A stretch of 11,767 nt of DNA from Alphaproteobacteria bacterium. GTDB lineage: Bacteria; Pseudomonadota; Alphaproteobacteria; Rickettsiales; UBA8987. Location of the stretch: positions 1 through 11,767 of the forward strand of contig JAHFPR010000035.1 of NCBI GenBank assembly GCA_023269645.1, read 5' to 3'. Below, piece after piece: positions 1 to 6,015 of the stretch. The position numbers and the translations under genes are program-made. The notes beneath the pieces were generated by a model. That model had not been told where the DNA came from, did no database searches, and worked only from the letters and a program-made list of their open reading frames with translations. Every line of letters begins with the position of its first letter. The first letter of the stretch is position 1.

Positions 1-2
1 TT

Positions 3-323
3 AGAATTGTACTGTCAGAAATAATTCGGCAAGGGAGTCTATACATAGAAACAAAAGATCGTGGTACACAGCCATTTCCTCAAGTTAGGTATAGTTCGGT
101 AGCTGAACTATTAGAAAAAAACCCTAATTGCTGTATATCTGATTCTACAAAAGCTGGAGATAATGGCCACCCTACTTTTTGGGATAAAGTTCTTGGGAGG
201 TATACTGATGTTCTAGTCCTTCAATATAAAGGATATTATGTAGCTGAAAATAGAGAAGTCACTGAAATACCAAGAAACACCATTGCGTATATTGACAATT
301 GTGCAGGGCCAGAACGCTTTTAA
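3..323 (+). CDS. 3' end of an unknown protein, cut by the left window edge
   Basis: Frame 3 is open from the left edge to a TAA at 321-323, giving 106 residues without a start, so the 5' end lies outside the window. The C-terminal part reads like a soluble mixed alpha/beta protein, with segments such as TFWDKVLGRYTDVLVLQYKG and a tail ending NCAGPERF. I do not recognise a family, and no membrane segment or metal motif is visible. Base composition is clearly AT-richer than the genes from 684 onward, with many AAA, GAA and ATA codons, which may mean recent acquisition. A small gene follows 37 bases downstream on the same strand and is probably co-transcribed. The frame is likely real because it is long, uninterrupted and ends just before a gene with a good ribosome binding site. 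Confidence 0.6.
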   Translation, partial: RIVLSEIIRQGSLYIETKDRGTQPFPQVRYSSVAELLEKNPNCCISDSTKAGDNGHPTFWDKVLGRYTDVLVLQYKGYYVAENREVTEIPRNTIAYIDNCAGPERF

Positions 324-360
324 ATATTGATAAACCAACCCAACCGAATGGAGGAAAACT

Positions 361-564
361 ATGGTAACCGCAAAAGAAATTACACAGAAGTACCTTTATG
401 GAAACATAAGCACACCAGGGAATAAGGTGGATGATGCTCTTATGGCCAGAGATACCTATGGAACGAATCAGTCAACTAATCCACATGACGGACACGTGCT
501 ATTTACAGGCTCGCAGACAGATGTTGCGCAGGCAATTGAAAATGCCAAAAGTGCAGTAGAGTAG
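361..564 (+). CDS. Small hypothetical protein (67 aa)
   Basis: This is a 67-residue ORF from ATG 361 to TAG 562-564. A strong Shine-Dalgarno GGAGG at 350-354 lies 6 bases before the ATG, which supports both the gene and its start. The protein is hydrophilic, with an N-terminal helix-like stretch (VTAKEITQKYL), a polar middle rich in N, T, D and G, and a short helical C-terminus (DVAQAIENAKSAVE). No transmembrane helix, cysteine pair or known motif is visible and I cannot assign a function. It shares the AT-rich composition of the partial gene upstream and probably forms an operon with it. Its stop codon lies inside the first arm of the repeat at 561-680. Confidence 0.6.
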   Translation: MVTAKEITQKYLYGNISTPGNKVDDALMARDTYGTNQSTNPHDGHVLFTGSQTDVAQAIENAKSAVE

Positions 565-680
565 CTTTTTTGCCCTTCACCCCGTCTTTATGACGGGGTC
601 TGGCAGGATTGCTTTCAGCAATCCCTGGCATTGCGCCGGATGCCGTGACAGGCACGGCATGACAAGGTGAGAAAAGCTAC
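561..680. repeat. Composite palindromic repeat of three hairpins flanked by inverted arms
   Basis: The ends are exact inverted copies, GTAGCTTTT at 561-569 and AAAAGCTAC at 672-680. Between them are three separate hairpins. The first is CCCCGTC 580-586 with GACGGGG 592-598, the second GGATTGC 606-612 with GCAATCC 618-624, and the third ATGCCGTG 640-647 with CACGGCAT 653-660. All stems are perfect with 5-base loops. The element fills the gap between two convergent genes and could stop transcription from both sides, since each strand carries a T-run near an end. It resembles a REP or MITE-like element rather than a simple terminator. Confidence 0.7.
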
Positions 681-683
681 CTA

Positions 684-1415
684 TTAGGCAATGCCAATCA
701 GCTTCAGCAACCCGGTGAGCGCGGCATCCTGCAGTGCGCCCCATGCGCCGTTCACCTGGCGCGGGGTAAAGTGACGCTGGAAGGCCGTGACCACGCCCTG
801 GGTCGCGTTGCCGAAATAGCCGTCCACCTTCAGGCCATAACCATATGCCACCAGCCGCGACTGGAGCTTCTCCACATCCTTGTTGATCATGCCTGTATCG
901 AGTTCCGTGATCTCGGCCAGTTCCGCCGGAAATTCCGGCCACAGGCCGATGCCCTCCCGCGCCATCCGCGCCCACTCGAACAACTCGCCGGGGTCTTTTT
1001 TGCGCGCGGGGGCAATATCCGAATGCGCAACCACGTTCTGCGCCGGAATCGGGTGACGATCCAGAATATCCTGGCACAATTCAATCACCGACTGCATCTG
1101 CACGGAGGGAAACGGGCGATAGCCGCAGGTGTGCCCCGGATTTGCCACCTCAATACCGATGGAAAAATCATTGAGCTTCTCGCGCCCGCGCCAGGAGGAA
1201 ACCCCCGCGTGCCACGCGCGTTTATTCTCCGGCACAAGCTGAAAAATCTCCCCGGATTCATCCACCAGATAATGCGCGCTGACTTTTTTTTCGGGATCAA
1301 GCAGAAGGGCGAGTGCCTCCTCCGCCGTTTTGGTATCCGTATAATGCAGCACAAGCATATCAATGGACGCGCCCTGCGGTCGGTCATCGCAATTGGTGCT
1401 CTCGCGCCGCTTCAT
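684..1415 (-). CDS. N-acetylmuramoyl-L-alanine amidase (Amidase_2) with peptidoglycan-binding domain
   Basis: This 243-residue zinc amidase is of the AmpD/AmiD type, which cleaves the bond between N-acetylmuramic acid and L-Ala of peptidoglycan or its recycled fragments. The Amidase_2 domain covers about residues 18-150. The expected zinc ligands are visible: His24 in LVLHYTDT, His131 in VVAHSDIAP and Asp141 in KKDPG. A conserved Glu89 (IGIEVANPG) probably assists catalysis. Residues about 176-238 form a PG_binding_1 domain (VEKLQSRLVAYGYGLKVDGY). No signal peptide is visible, which suggests a cytoplasmic, AmpD-like role in cell wall recycling; the added binding domain is more like AmiD. The ATG is preceded by an AGAGGG ribosome site, and an in-frame stop lies about ten codons upstream. 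It lies 44 bases after the J-domain gene and is probably co-transcribed with it. Family assignment is firm; the exact substrate is inferred. Confidence 0.92.
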   Translation of the reverse strand: MKRRESTNCDDRPQGASIDMLVLHYTDTKTAEEALALLLDPEKKVSAHYLVDESGEIFQLVPENKRAWHAGVSSWRGREKLNDFSIGIEVANPGHTCGYRPFPSVQMQSVIELCQDILDRHPIPAQNVVAHSDIAPARKKDPGELFEWARMAREGIGLWPEFPAELAEITELDTGMINKDVEKLQSRLVAYGYGLKVDGYFGNATQGVVTAFQRHFTPRQVNGAWGALQDAALTGLLKLIGIA

Positions 1416-1459
1416 GCCGCCCTCTTCATACCCAGACCTTCCTCATGCCCCAATCTTCC

Positions 1460-2218
1460 TCATGCAAGCACCTTCGCCTCCGTCTTCTTTCCGGCGCGGC
1501 GATGCTGGCGGATGGCACTGTAGGCCTCGCTGATGATGGTCAGCCTGCGCGTGGCGAGCTGGAGGATTTCCTCCGCCGAATCCAGGAAGGAGAGCTTATC
1601 CGGATGGCACGCCCGCACCGCCTGATAATAGGTTTTCTTCAGCAGTTCCTCGGAAACATTGCGCCGCACACCGAGAACGTCATAAGGATTCCCCCCTTCC
1701 GGCGGCAGAAGGTAAAGCCGCAATTTCTGGAGGAAGAATTGCGGGCTTAGACGGAACACATCGCACACACGCTTGAGGTAGATAATTTCGTCGGTATTCA
1801 CGGGGCCATCCGCCGCCGCAAGCTGGAACAGCCTGCCCACCACACCACGGTACATCTGGGGATTTTCGGGAAAAAGTGTGACCACCCGCCGCGCGTAATG
1901 CTCAAAGCGGATGGGGTCGCGCGCCGCTTCCAGGAAAAGCTCCTCGGATTTTTCCTCCGGCACACCCTGCAGCAGGAATATCTGGCGCGTGGCTGCCAGT
2001 TCCTCAGAGTTGGTGGGGCCATCCGCCATTGCCAGCTTGGCCGCCAGCGCGATCACCAGATGATCCCGCGCGGCAAGCTGCACACCCTTACGGAATTTCT
2101 CCACGCGCTGATCCTCGGAGAGGAGGAGCGTATCCTCCGCCTCATCCCTTTCCCTGCGCTGCCTGCCCCCCAGCAATGAGGGCACCCACGAACGCCGGGA
2201 TGACGCGCCCGCCAGCAT
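1460..2218 (-). CDS. TerB/J-domain co-chaperone, DjlA-like
   Basis: The C-terminus is a J domain with the HPD tripeptide in RACHPDKL, preceded by NPYDVLGV. J domains stimulate the ATPase of DnaK. The middle (about 55-170 from this start) is a TerB-like helical domain with two matching AxADG segments (LAMADGPTN and LAAADGPVN). TerB plus C-terminal J domain is the DjlA arrangement. Start choice is open. The ATG at 2218 has a good GGGAG site 8 bases upstream and gives 252 residues. An upstream ATG at 2281 gives 273 residues and would add a hydrophobic stretch (LAFLVIFLIL) that could act as a short membrane anchor as in DjlA, but it has no ribosome site. The amidase gene follows closely, hinting at a link to envelope maintenance, which is inference. 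Confidence 0.85.
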   Translation of the reverse strand: MLAGASSRRSWVPSLLGGRQRRERDEAEDTLLLSEDQRVEKFRKGVQLAARDHLVIALAAKLAMADGPTNSEELAATRQIFLLQGVPEEKSEELFLEAARDPIRFEHYARRVVTLFPENPQMYRGVVGRLFQLAAADGPVNTDEIIYLKRVCDVFRLSPQFFLQKLRLYLLPPEGGNPYDVLGVRRNVSEELLKKTYYQAVRACHPDKLSFLDSAEEILQLATRRLTIISEAYSAIRQHRRAGKKTEAKVLA

Positions 2219-2332
2219 CTGTTTCTCTCCCAGAGCCATGTTATGCAGGATAAGAAATATCACGAGGAATGCAAGAGGCATTCCGGCAACAGGGCATCAT
2301 TCCTTGTTCCCTGCGCCAGCGCACACCTTTGA

Positions 2333-2572
2333 CTACAGTGTCGTTTCATGCCGCTTGGCGTAAGCGTCCAACAGTGTTCTGAGCATCCGCTGGTAAGGTA
2401 TCTGCTTCCGCCTGGCCTGTTTTTTGAAGAAGTCCAGACTTTCCCTGGTGACTTCCAGGGTAATTTTAACAGTCTCTTCCCGCTTGGCAAGCTCAGAGGG
2501 CGGAGGAAGAAAATCCACCACGCGCTCCCCCATTTCCAGCAGTTCATCCGTGTAGATTATTTTCTTGCTCAT
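2333..2572 (-). CDS. brnA: BrnA-type ribbon-helix-helix antitoxin
   Basis: This is a 79-residue antitoxin of the BrnA/CopG type. The N-terminal part (MSKKIIYTDELLEM) is the usual toxin-facing segment. A ribbon-helix-helix DNA-binding fold follows: the beta strand VKITLEV at about 35-41, then helices ESLDFFKKQARR and YQRMLRTLLDAYAKRH. In this family the antitoxin neutralises BrnT, and the complex represses its own promoter. Its ATG at 2572 overlaps the BrnT stop as ATGA, so the two are translationally coupled in the toxin-first order typical of brnTA. It is of normal length for the family and looks intact. Confidence 0.85.
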   Translation of the reverse strand: MSKKIIYTDELLEMGERVVDFLPPPSELAKREETVKITLEVTRESLDFFKKQARRKQIPYQRMLRTLLDAYAKRHETTL

Positions 2573-2796
2573 AGCGTTATCCGCTTCCGGCGATAGGTGA
2601 AGCGAACCGTTACAATACCCTCACCCGTTTTTCCAAGGCAGAAGAATCGTTTTTCTTTTCCCGCACCGTGCCCGCAATCATGGATAATAATCCTGCGCGG
2701 ATCGTCAAATGCGTATTGCGCTTCTTCAAAAGAAACTCCATGTTTCTCCTGGTTGATTGCATTTTTTGCTTCATCCCATTCAAAACTCTCTTTCAT
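2569..2796 (-). CDS. brnT: BrnT-family toxin, C-terminus apparently shortened
   Basis: This 75-residue protein is of the BrnT ribonuclease toxin family (RelE-like fold). It starts with the characteristic FEWDEAKNAINQEKHGVSFE, followed by EAQYAFDDPRRI and EKRFFCLGK and a strand VTVRFTYR. BrnT toxins inhibit translation by cleaving RNA. Most relatives I recall continue after FTYR with a stretch like IRIIGAGYWRKG and an end like YEQEN. Here the frame stops after RRKRITL. The expected tail YEQENNLHG followed by a stop can still be read in another frame at 2544-2573. The gene therefore looks internally deleted and frameshifted near its 3' end and may be weakened or inactive. There is no Shine-Dalgarno; the promoter is so close that the mRNA may be leaderless. 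Confidence 0.82.
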   Translation of the reverse strand: MKESFEWDEAKNAINQEKHGVSFEEAQYAFDDPRRIIIHDCGHGAGKEKRFFCLGKTGEGIVTVRFTYRRKRITL

Positions 2797-2801
2797 TTTT
2801 C

Positions 2802-2830
2802 AGTATACCATATTTTTATATGGGTAGCAA
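2802..2830 (-). promoter_or_regulatory. Sigma70-type promoter of brnTA
   Basis: On the minus strand TTGCTA (2825-2830) is followed by a 17-base spacer and TATACT (2802-2807), with the extended TG motif giving TGGTATACT. The predicted start of transcription falls about 7 bases on, at or next to the toxin ATG (2794-2796). The near-palindrome around GTATAC could be the BrnA operator, which is inference. Confidence 0.6.
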
Positions 2831-2877
2831 GTGCTGCTGCCGGGCAGTCAGGCCTGTTTAATTCTCGCTAATCCTCC

Positions 2878-2895
2878 TCTCCCGCACGCGGGAGA
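2878..2895. repeat. Short palindromic repeat downstream of ffh
   Basis: TCTCCCGC at 2878-2885 pairs perfectly with GCGGGAGA at 2888-2895. It lies just after the ffh stop and before the brnTA promoter. It resembles the CTCTCCCGC-type intergenic palindromes seen in many genomes. No T-run follows on the minus strand, so it is not a classical terminator, although it could slow or protect the ffh transcript end. Confidence 0.5.
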
Positions 2896-2912
2896 AGGAA
2901 AACAGGACAGCA

Positions 2913-4277
2913 TCACATCCCGCCGGGCGGAAGCTGTTTCTGCATGGAGGCAAGCTCCTGCATCATGCCGCGCTTGCCAATTTTGCCCATTTTCTTCATC
3001 ATCAGCCCCATCTGTTTCATCTGCTTGGTGAGGCGGTTCACCTCATCCACGGTCACACCCGCGCCCTGTGCGATGCGGTTCTTGCGCGAGGGGTTGAGCA
3101 GCTTGGGATAGGCGCGCTCGCGCTTCGTCATGGATAAAATAATCGCCATCTGGCGTTTCATCAGGGAGCCGTCCATTCCCGCCTCCTCCATTTTTCCCTT
3201 CAGCTTGCCGATACCCGGCAGCATCCCCATCACCCCGCCGAGGCCGCCCATTTTCTGGATGGTTTTGAACTGCTTGTAGAGATCGTTGAAATTGAATTCG
3301 CCCGTCTTCATTTTTCTGGCGAGACGCTCCGCCTCCTTCACGTCTGATTCTTCCGCCGCCCGCTCCACCAGCGAAACAATATCCCCCATGCCGAGGATGC
3401 GCTGCGCGATGCGATCCGGATGGAACGGCTCGATCTCCGAGGGCTTCTCGCCCGTGCCGAGGAACTTGATGGGCTGGCCTGTCACCGACCGCATGGAAAG
3501 TGCCGCGCCGCCGCGCGCGTCGCCGTCTATCCGCGTAAGAACGATGCCGGTGATGCCGATTTTCGCATGGAACTCCCGCGCGACATTCACCGCATCCTGC
3601 CCCGTAAGCGCATCCGCCACCAGCAGCGTTTCCGTGGGATTGCCCAGTGCTTTCACCTGCTGCAACTCGGCCATCAGCGTGTCATCAATATGCAGGCGGC
3701 CTGCGGTATCGAGGAACAGCACGTCATACCCGCCCGCCTTCGCCTCCGCCACCGCGCGCTTGGTGATGGCGAGCGGTTGCTCGCCGGGTACGATGGGGAG
3801 CGTATCCACCTGCATCTGCCGCCCCAGCGTTTCCAACTGCTGTTGCGCGGCGGGGCGATAAATATCCAGCGAGGCGAGCAGCGATTTTTTCTTCTGCCTC
3901 GTTTTCAGCCACAGTGCCAGCTTGCCCGTGGTGGTGGTTTTTCCGGAACCCTGCAAGCCGCACATCATGATGACGACAGGCGGATTCGCGCGCAGGTTCA
4001 GCTCCTGGCTTTCGCTGCCGAGGATGCGCGTGAGTTCATCCTGCACGATCTTGATGACCATCTGCGCGGGCGCGATGCTTTTCACCACCTCCGCACCGAC
4101 CGCCTTCTCGCGCACCGCCGCGATGAAATCCTTGACCACCGGCAGTGCTACATCGGCCTCCAGCAGCGCGATGCGCACCTCGCGCATGGCCTCGCCGACA
4201 TCCTCTTCCGAGAGAAATCCTTTGCCGCGCAGCTTGCCGAAAATGCCGCCGAGGCTATCGGTGAGGGAGGTGAACAT
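2913..4277 (-). CDS. ffh: Signal recognition particle GTPase Ffh
   Basis: This 454-residue protein is full length for Ffh, the SRP54 homologue that binds signal sequences of nascent membrane proteins with 4.5S RNA and docks with FtsY. The N domain covers about 1-90. The NG GTPase motifs are all present: P-loop GLQGSGKTTTTGKLA from residue 107, DTAGR at 190-194, ALTGQ at 223-227, TRIDGDARGG from 248 (Arg replaces the usual Lys of TKxD, as is common in SRP GTPases), and GTGEKP at 274-279. The methionine-rich M domain follows from about 325, with the RNA-binding segment SRKNRIAQGAG at 397-407 and a Met-rich C-terminus. No clear Shine-Dalgarno precedes the ATG, but the N-terminus matches the family. 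The gene is not followed by rpsP within the window. Function is certain at family level. Confidence 0.98.
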   Translation of the reverse strand: MFTSLTDSLGGIFGKLRGKGFLSEEDVGEAMREVRIALLEADVALPVVKDFIAAVREKAVGAEVVKSIAPAQMVIKIVQDELTRILGSESQELNLRANPPVVIMMCGLQGSGKTTTTGKLALWLKTRQKKKSLLASLDIYRPAAQQQLETLGRQMQVDTLPIVPGEQPLAITKRAVAEAKAGGYDVLFLDTAGRLHIDDTLMAELQQVKALGNPTETLLVADALTGQDAVNVAREFHAKIGITGIVLTRIDGDARGGAALSMRSVTGQPIKFLGTGEKPSEIEPFHPDRIAQRILGMGDIVSLVERAAEESDVKEAERLARKMKTGEFNFNDLYKQFKTIQKMGGLGGVMGMLPGIGKLKGKMEEAGMDGSLMKRQMAIILSMTKRERAYPKLLNPSRKNRIAQGAGVTVDEVNRLTKQMKQMGLMMKKMGKIGKRGMMQELASMQKQLPPGGM

Positions 4278-4346
4278 GAGGAGTGCCGAACCGTGAATTT
4301 TGCGTTATGAATCGTGTGTAAGGCAACAGGCCGAAAAACACAAGGC

Positions 4347-4393
4347 TCAAAACTCCCGGCGGAGTTTCTCCATCCCTTCGCGGAATGTGCGCT
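4347..4393 (-). pseudogene. Possible remnant of a gene related to the one at 4840-5367
   Basis: On the minus strand, just upstream of ffh, a short frame reads ERTFREGMEKLRREF and ends at TGA (4347-4349). It resembles the C-terminus of the protein at 4840-5367 (WEKFREGMKLLAKQW), and about 15 bases around ATCCC-TCGCGGAAT are nearly identical between the two loci. The stop overlaps a perfect hairpin (AAACTCC 4350-4356 with GGAGTTT 4361-4367) followed by T residues on the minus strand, like a leftover terminator. An in-frame stop lies a few codons upstream, so nothing longer is coded. The match is short and could be chance. Confidence 0.3.
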
Positions 4394-4395
4394 CA

Positions 4396-4425
4396 TTGCT
4401 AACGATTTATTAACTATTCTATGGT
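4396..4425 (+). promoter_or_regulatory. Possible promoter for the gene at 4464
   Basis: TTGCTA at 4396-4401 is followed after 18 bases by TATGGT at 4420-4425, in an AT-rich patch. TATTCT at 4415-4420 is an alternative -10 but is badly spaced. The site is about 40 bases upstream of a start codon with a good ribosome site. Confidence 0.35.
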
Positions 4426-4463
4426 AGAGTGTCATCAGTATCTAGAAATAAGGAACTATTTGT

Positions 4464-4829
4464 ATGCCGCGATCCACTTCCCCGAAAGATATTGACGCCT
4501 ATCTTGCAGTCCTCCGTGCAAGGAGTGCCTCGCTTTCAGCAATAGCTCCTAGTCCCAACACCCCCGACCCCCTGGAGGGTAATGAAACGGATAGGATCAA
4601 ATTTAATAATGCTGTAGGGCAATTGGCACTTGCTCACGTGATGGAAGCAACGGGTTTCAAAAAGAACGGCACGGATTCCTTAAAGCGCGAAGCAAGAAGT
4701 GCCCTTGCCAATGTTTTTGGGAAACATGAGAAGGGACATCTGCTTGATGATGTAACCACCGCAGTTGCAAAAGCCGTGGCGGAAAGTATCGCGGAACAGA
4801 AAGACCGATCCAAATCCGTGGCGCGTTAG
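4464..4829 (+). CDS. Hypothetical protein (121 aa)
   Basis: This ORF runs from ATG 4464 to TAG 4827-4829, with AAGGA at 4450-4454 as a ribosome site 9 bases upstream. The protein is soluble and probably mostly helical: an N-terminal helix (SPKDIDAYLAVLRARSASLS), a Pro/Asn-rich linker (PSPNTPDPLEGNE), and a helical second half with VGQLALAHVMEATGF and a basic C-terminus ending DRSKSVAR. No membrane segment, signal peptide or known motif is visible, and I do not recognise the family. It stands alone on the plus strand, divergent from ffh and convergent with the next gene, only 10 bases from that gene's stop. Confidence 0.6.
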   Translation: MPRSTSPKDIDAYLAVLRARSASLSAIAPSPNTPDPLEGNETDRIKFNNAVGQLALAHVMEATGFKKNGTDSLKREARSALANVFGKHEKGHLLDDVTTAVAKAVAESIAEQKDRSKSVAR

Positions 4830-4841
4830 CGCGGCGTTTTT
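4821..4841 (+). terminator. Weak terminator-like hairpin
   Basis: GCGC, loop GTTA, GCGC (4821-4832) overlaps the stop codon and is followed by GGCG and five T residues (4837-4841). The stem is only four pairs, so any terminator activity is uncertain. Confidence 0.3.
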
Positions 4842-5367
4842 ACCTGTCCCACTGTTTGGCCAGCAATTTCATCCCCTCGCGGAATTTTTCCCATTCCTGA
4901 AAATCCGCGCTGCCTTTCCGGAGTGCCGCCCGCAATGCCGGAAGCGCATCCTTCGCGCGCGGAAGCGTGGCAGCCACCTCCAGAAAATACGGAAAGCGGT
5001 GGAACACGCACACATCCAGCACGATGCGTTTCGCTCCGCATCCGGCCAGCGCATCCACCGCCGCGTTATATTCCCACTCACGCGCGGCTTTCCAGTGGTC
5101 GTCGTGCTCCACATGGCTGCGCGCGGCGGCGGCGAGCTTGTCGAACTCCACTCCCCGCACGGTGGGCGCGCCGAAACGCAGCGTATAAAGCCAGCGCAGA
5201 TGCAGCCCCGCCCAATGCTCGTCGTGCGAGATGATGCCGTGCTTCAGGCAGAAATCCAGCGGTTCCAGCGTCAGTCCGCGCTGCCGCCTGGCCTGAAGTT
5301 CCGGTGTGCCGAGGTCTTTTTCTGGCTTGTGAAGCGGCGGCCTGCCGCGCCGTAAGGAATGTGGCAT
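4840..5367 (-). CDS. Uncharacterised conserved-looking protein (175 aa)
   Basis: This 175-residue soluble protein has a basic N-terminus (MPHSLRRGRPPLHKPEKD), then GTPELQARRQRGLTLEPLDF and a region HDEHWAGLHLRWLYTLRFGA that has the feel of a conserved core. The rest is helical, rich in Ala, Arg and aromatic residues, and ends FREGMKLLAKQWDR. My impression is that similar proteins of unknown function exist in alphaproteobacteria, but I cannot name a family. The GRPP-type basic start could contact nucleic acid, which is inference. The ATG has AAGGT about 6 bases upstream. A mobile palindromic repeat sits 30-112 bases upstream of the start, and beyond it an operator-like palindrome also found upstream of the gene at 5540-5950. 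A possible fragment of a related gene lies at 4347-4393. Confidence 0.65.
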   Translation of the reverse strand: MPHSLRRGRPPLHKPEKDLGTPELQARRQRGLTLEPLDFCLKHGIISHDEHWAGLHLRWLYTLRFGAPTVRGVEFDKLAAAARSHVEHDDHWKAAREWEYNAAVDALAGCGAKRIVLDVCVFHRFPYFLEVAATLPRAKDALPALRAALRKGSADFQEWEKFREGMKLLAKQWDR

Positions 5368-5397
5368 GGTGTACCTTATGTGTGGTTATTACGTGTT

Positions 5398-5479
5398 GTC
5401 ATCCTGAGCGCAGCGAAGGATCCCCTGCGGCGGGAGATCCTTCGCTGCGCTCAGGATGACAGGCTGCTCAGGATGACAG
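5398..5479. repeat. Mobile palindromic repeat with an extra partial arm
   Basis: Two perfect 25-base inverted arms, 5398-5422 (starting GTCATCCTGAGCGCAGCGAA) and 5436-5460, flank a 13-base centre. A further partial right arm (GCTCAGGATGACAG, ending at 5479) follows in tandem. Related copies lie at 7751-7815, inside gltX, and at 8998-9064. There is no transposase, so any mobility would need to be supplied in trans. It separates the gene at 4840-5367 from an upstream operator-like palindrome. Confidence 0.85.
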
Positions 5480-5501
5480 TATTTATGAAGTATCATAAAT
5501 A
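5480..5501. promoter_or_regulatory. Operator-like palindrome TATTTATGA-N4-TCATAAATA
   Basis: Perfect 9-base arms lie around AGTA. The same core, TTTATGA-N4-TCATAAA, recurs at 6016-6033 upstream of another minus-strand unknown gene. Here it lies upstream of the gene starting at 5367, separated by the inserted repeat 5398-5479. Alternatively it could be a hairpin at the 3' end of the gene at 5540-5950. Confidence 0.5.
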
Positions 5502-5539
5502 TTACGCTCCATTGTATATCAACTTATGGTTGGTTCATT

Positions 5540-5950
5540 TTACGCTACCATGAGCAGGTTTTTTACGGAGTTAAAACGCTTCGGGGTACGGGCGGATTTT
5601 TCCACCTTGCCCTTCTCCTTCTGAATAAACTGCGCGGCTTCCCTGCGCCAGGCGCAGCCGCGCCGGACAGCATCCTGCGCCTTGACGCGCACGTAATCCG
5701 GATCAAGCTCTGCACGGGCGCATATTTCCTTAAAATCGTCACTGGTTCCGGCAAGCCATGCAATCGCCTGCGCGCGATCCTGTTTCATCTCGCGTTTGCT
5801 GGATTGGCTTCCCGCGTCCATCAGTGCCTGGGTAATCACCGCCCGCCACAGTGCTACCTCACCGCTCGCCCTCTCCCCTCCGGGCAGTTCATCCGCTTCA
5901 TCTCCGTTGCCCGCGCGCGCATTGTTGATACGGTCAAGAATCCTGCTCAT
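5540..5950 (-). CDS. Uncharacterised protein (136 aa)
   Basis: This small soluble, helix-rich protein is 136 residues from the ATG at 5950. That start has a near-ideal GGAGG site 5 bases upstream; an earlier in-frame ATG at 5962 has none. After a polar N-terminus (MSRILDRINNARAG) the core reads LWRAVITQALMDA, then AIAWLAGTSDDFKEICARAE and LDPDYVRVKAQDAVRRG, and ends with a Lys/Arg-rich tail. The second half of the core looks like a helix-turn-helix-sized module. It reminds me of small alphaproteobacterial or phage-related proteins of unknown function, but I cannot assign a role. A good promoter (5980-6008) and an operator-like palindrome (6016-6033) lie directly upstream, so it is probably expressed and regulated as a single gene. 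Confidence 0.7.
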   Translation of the reverse strand: MSRILDRINNARAGNGDEADELPGGERASGEVALWRAVITQALMDAGSQSSKREMKQDRAQAIAWLAGTSDDFKEICARAELDPDYVRVKAQDAVRRGCAWRREAAQFIQKEKGKVEKSARTPKRFNSVKNLLMVA

Positions 5951-5979
5951 GCTCCCCTCCATGTTAACTTTCTAAATCA

Positions 5980-6008
5980 ACTATAAGTATAGAAAATAAA
6001 ATCAGCAA
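5980..6008 (-). promoter_or_regulatory. Promoter of the gene at 5540-5950
   Basis: On the minus strand TTGCTG (6003-6008), a 17-base spacer and TATAGT (5980-5985) predict a transcript start near 5973. That leaves a leader of about 23 bases carrying the GGAGG ribosome site. Confidence 0.55.
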
Positions 6009-6015
6009 GTGTATT

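Noticed and set aside
771..1523. Long plus-strand ORF opposite the amidase
   Set aside because: It is antisense to a gene with clear zinc-ligand motifs, has no ribosome site and its composition is that of a mirror frame in GC-rich DNA.
3420..4310. Long plus-strand ORF opposite ffh
   Set aside because: It is a shadow of the ffh coding frame; all Ffh motifs are on the minus strand and the shadow shows no recognisable domain.
4148..4435. Minus-strand ORF overlapping the ffh start region
   Set aside because: It runs in another frame of ffh and the intergenic region, with no motif or ribosome site.
5359..5553. Plus-strand 64-residue ORF containing ILSAAKDPLRREIL
   Set aside because: This peptide is simply a translation of the palindromic repeat 5398-5479; such readings are common false gene calls.
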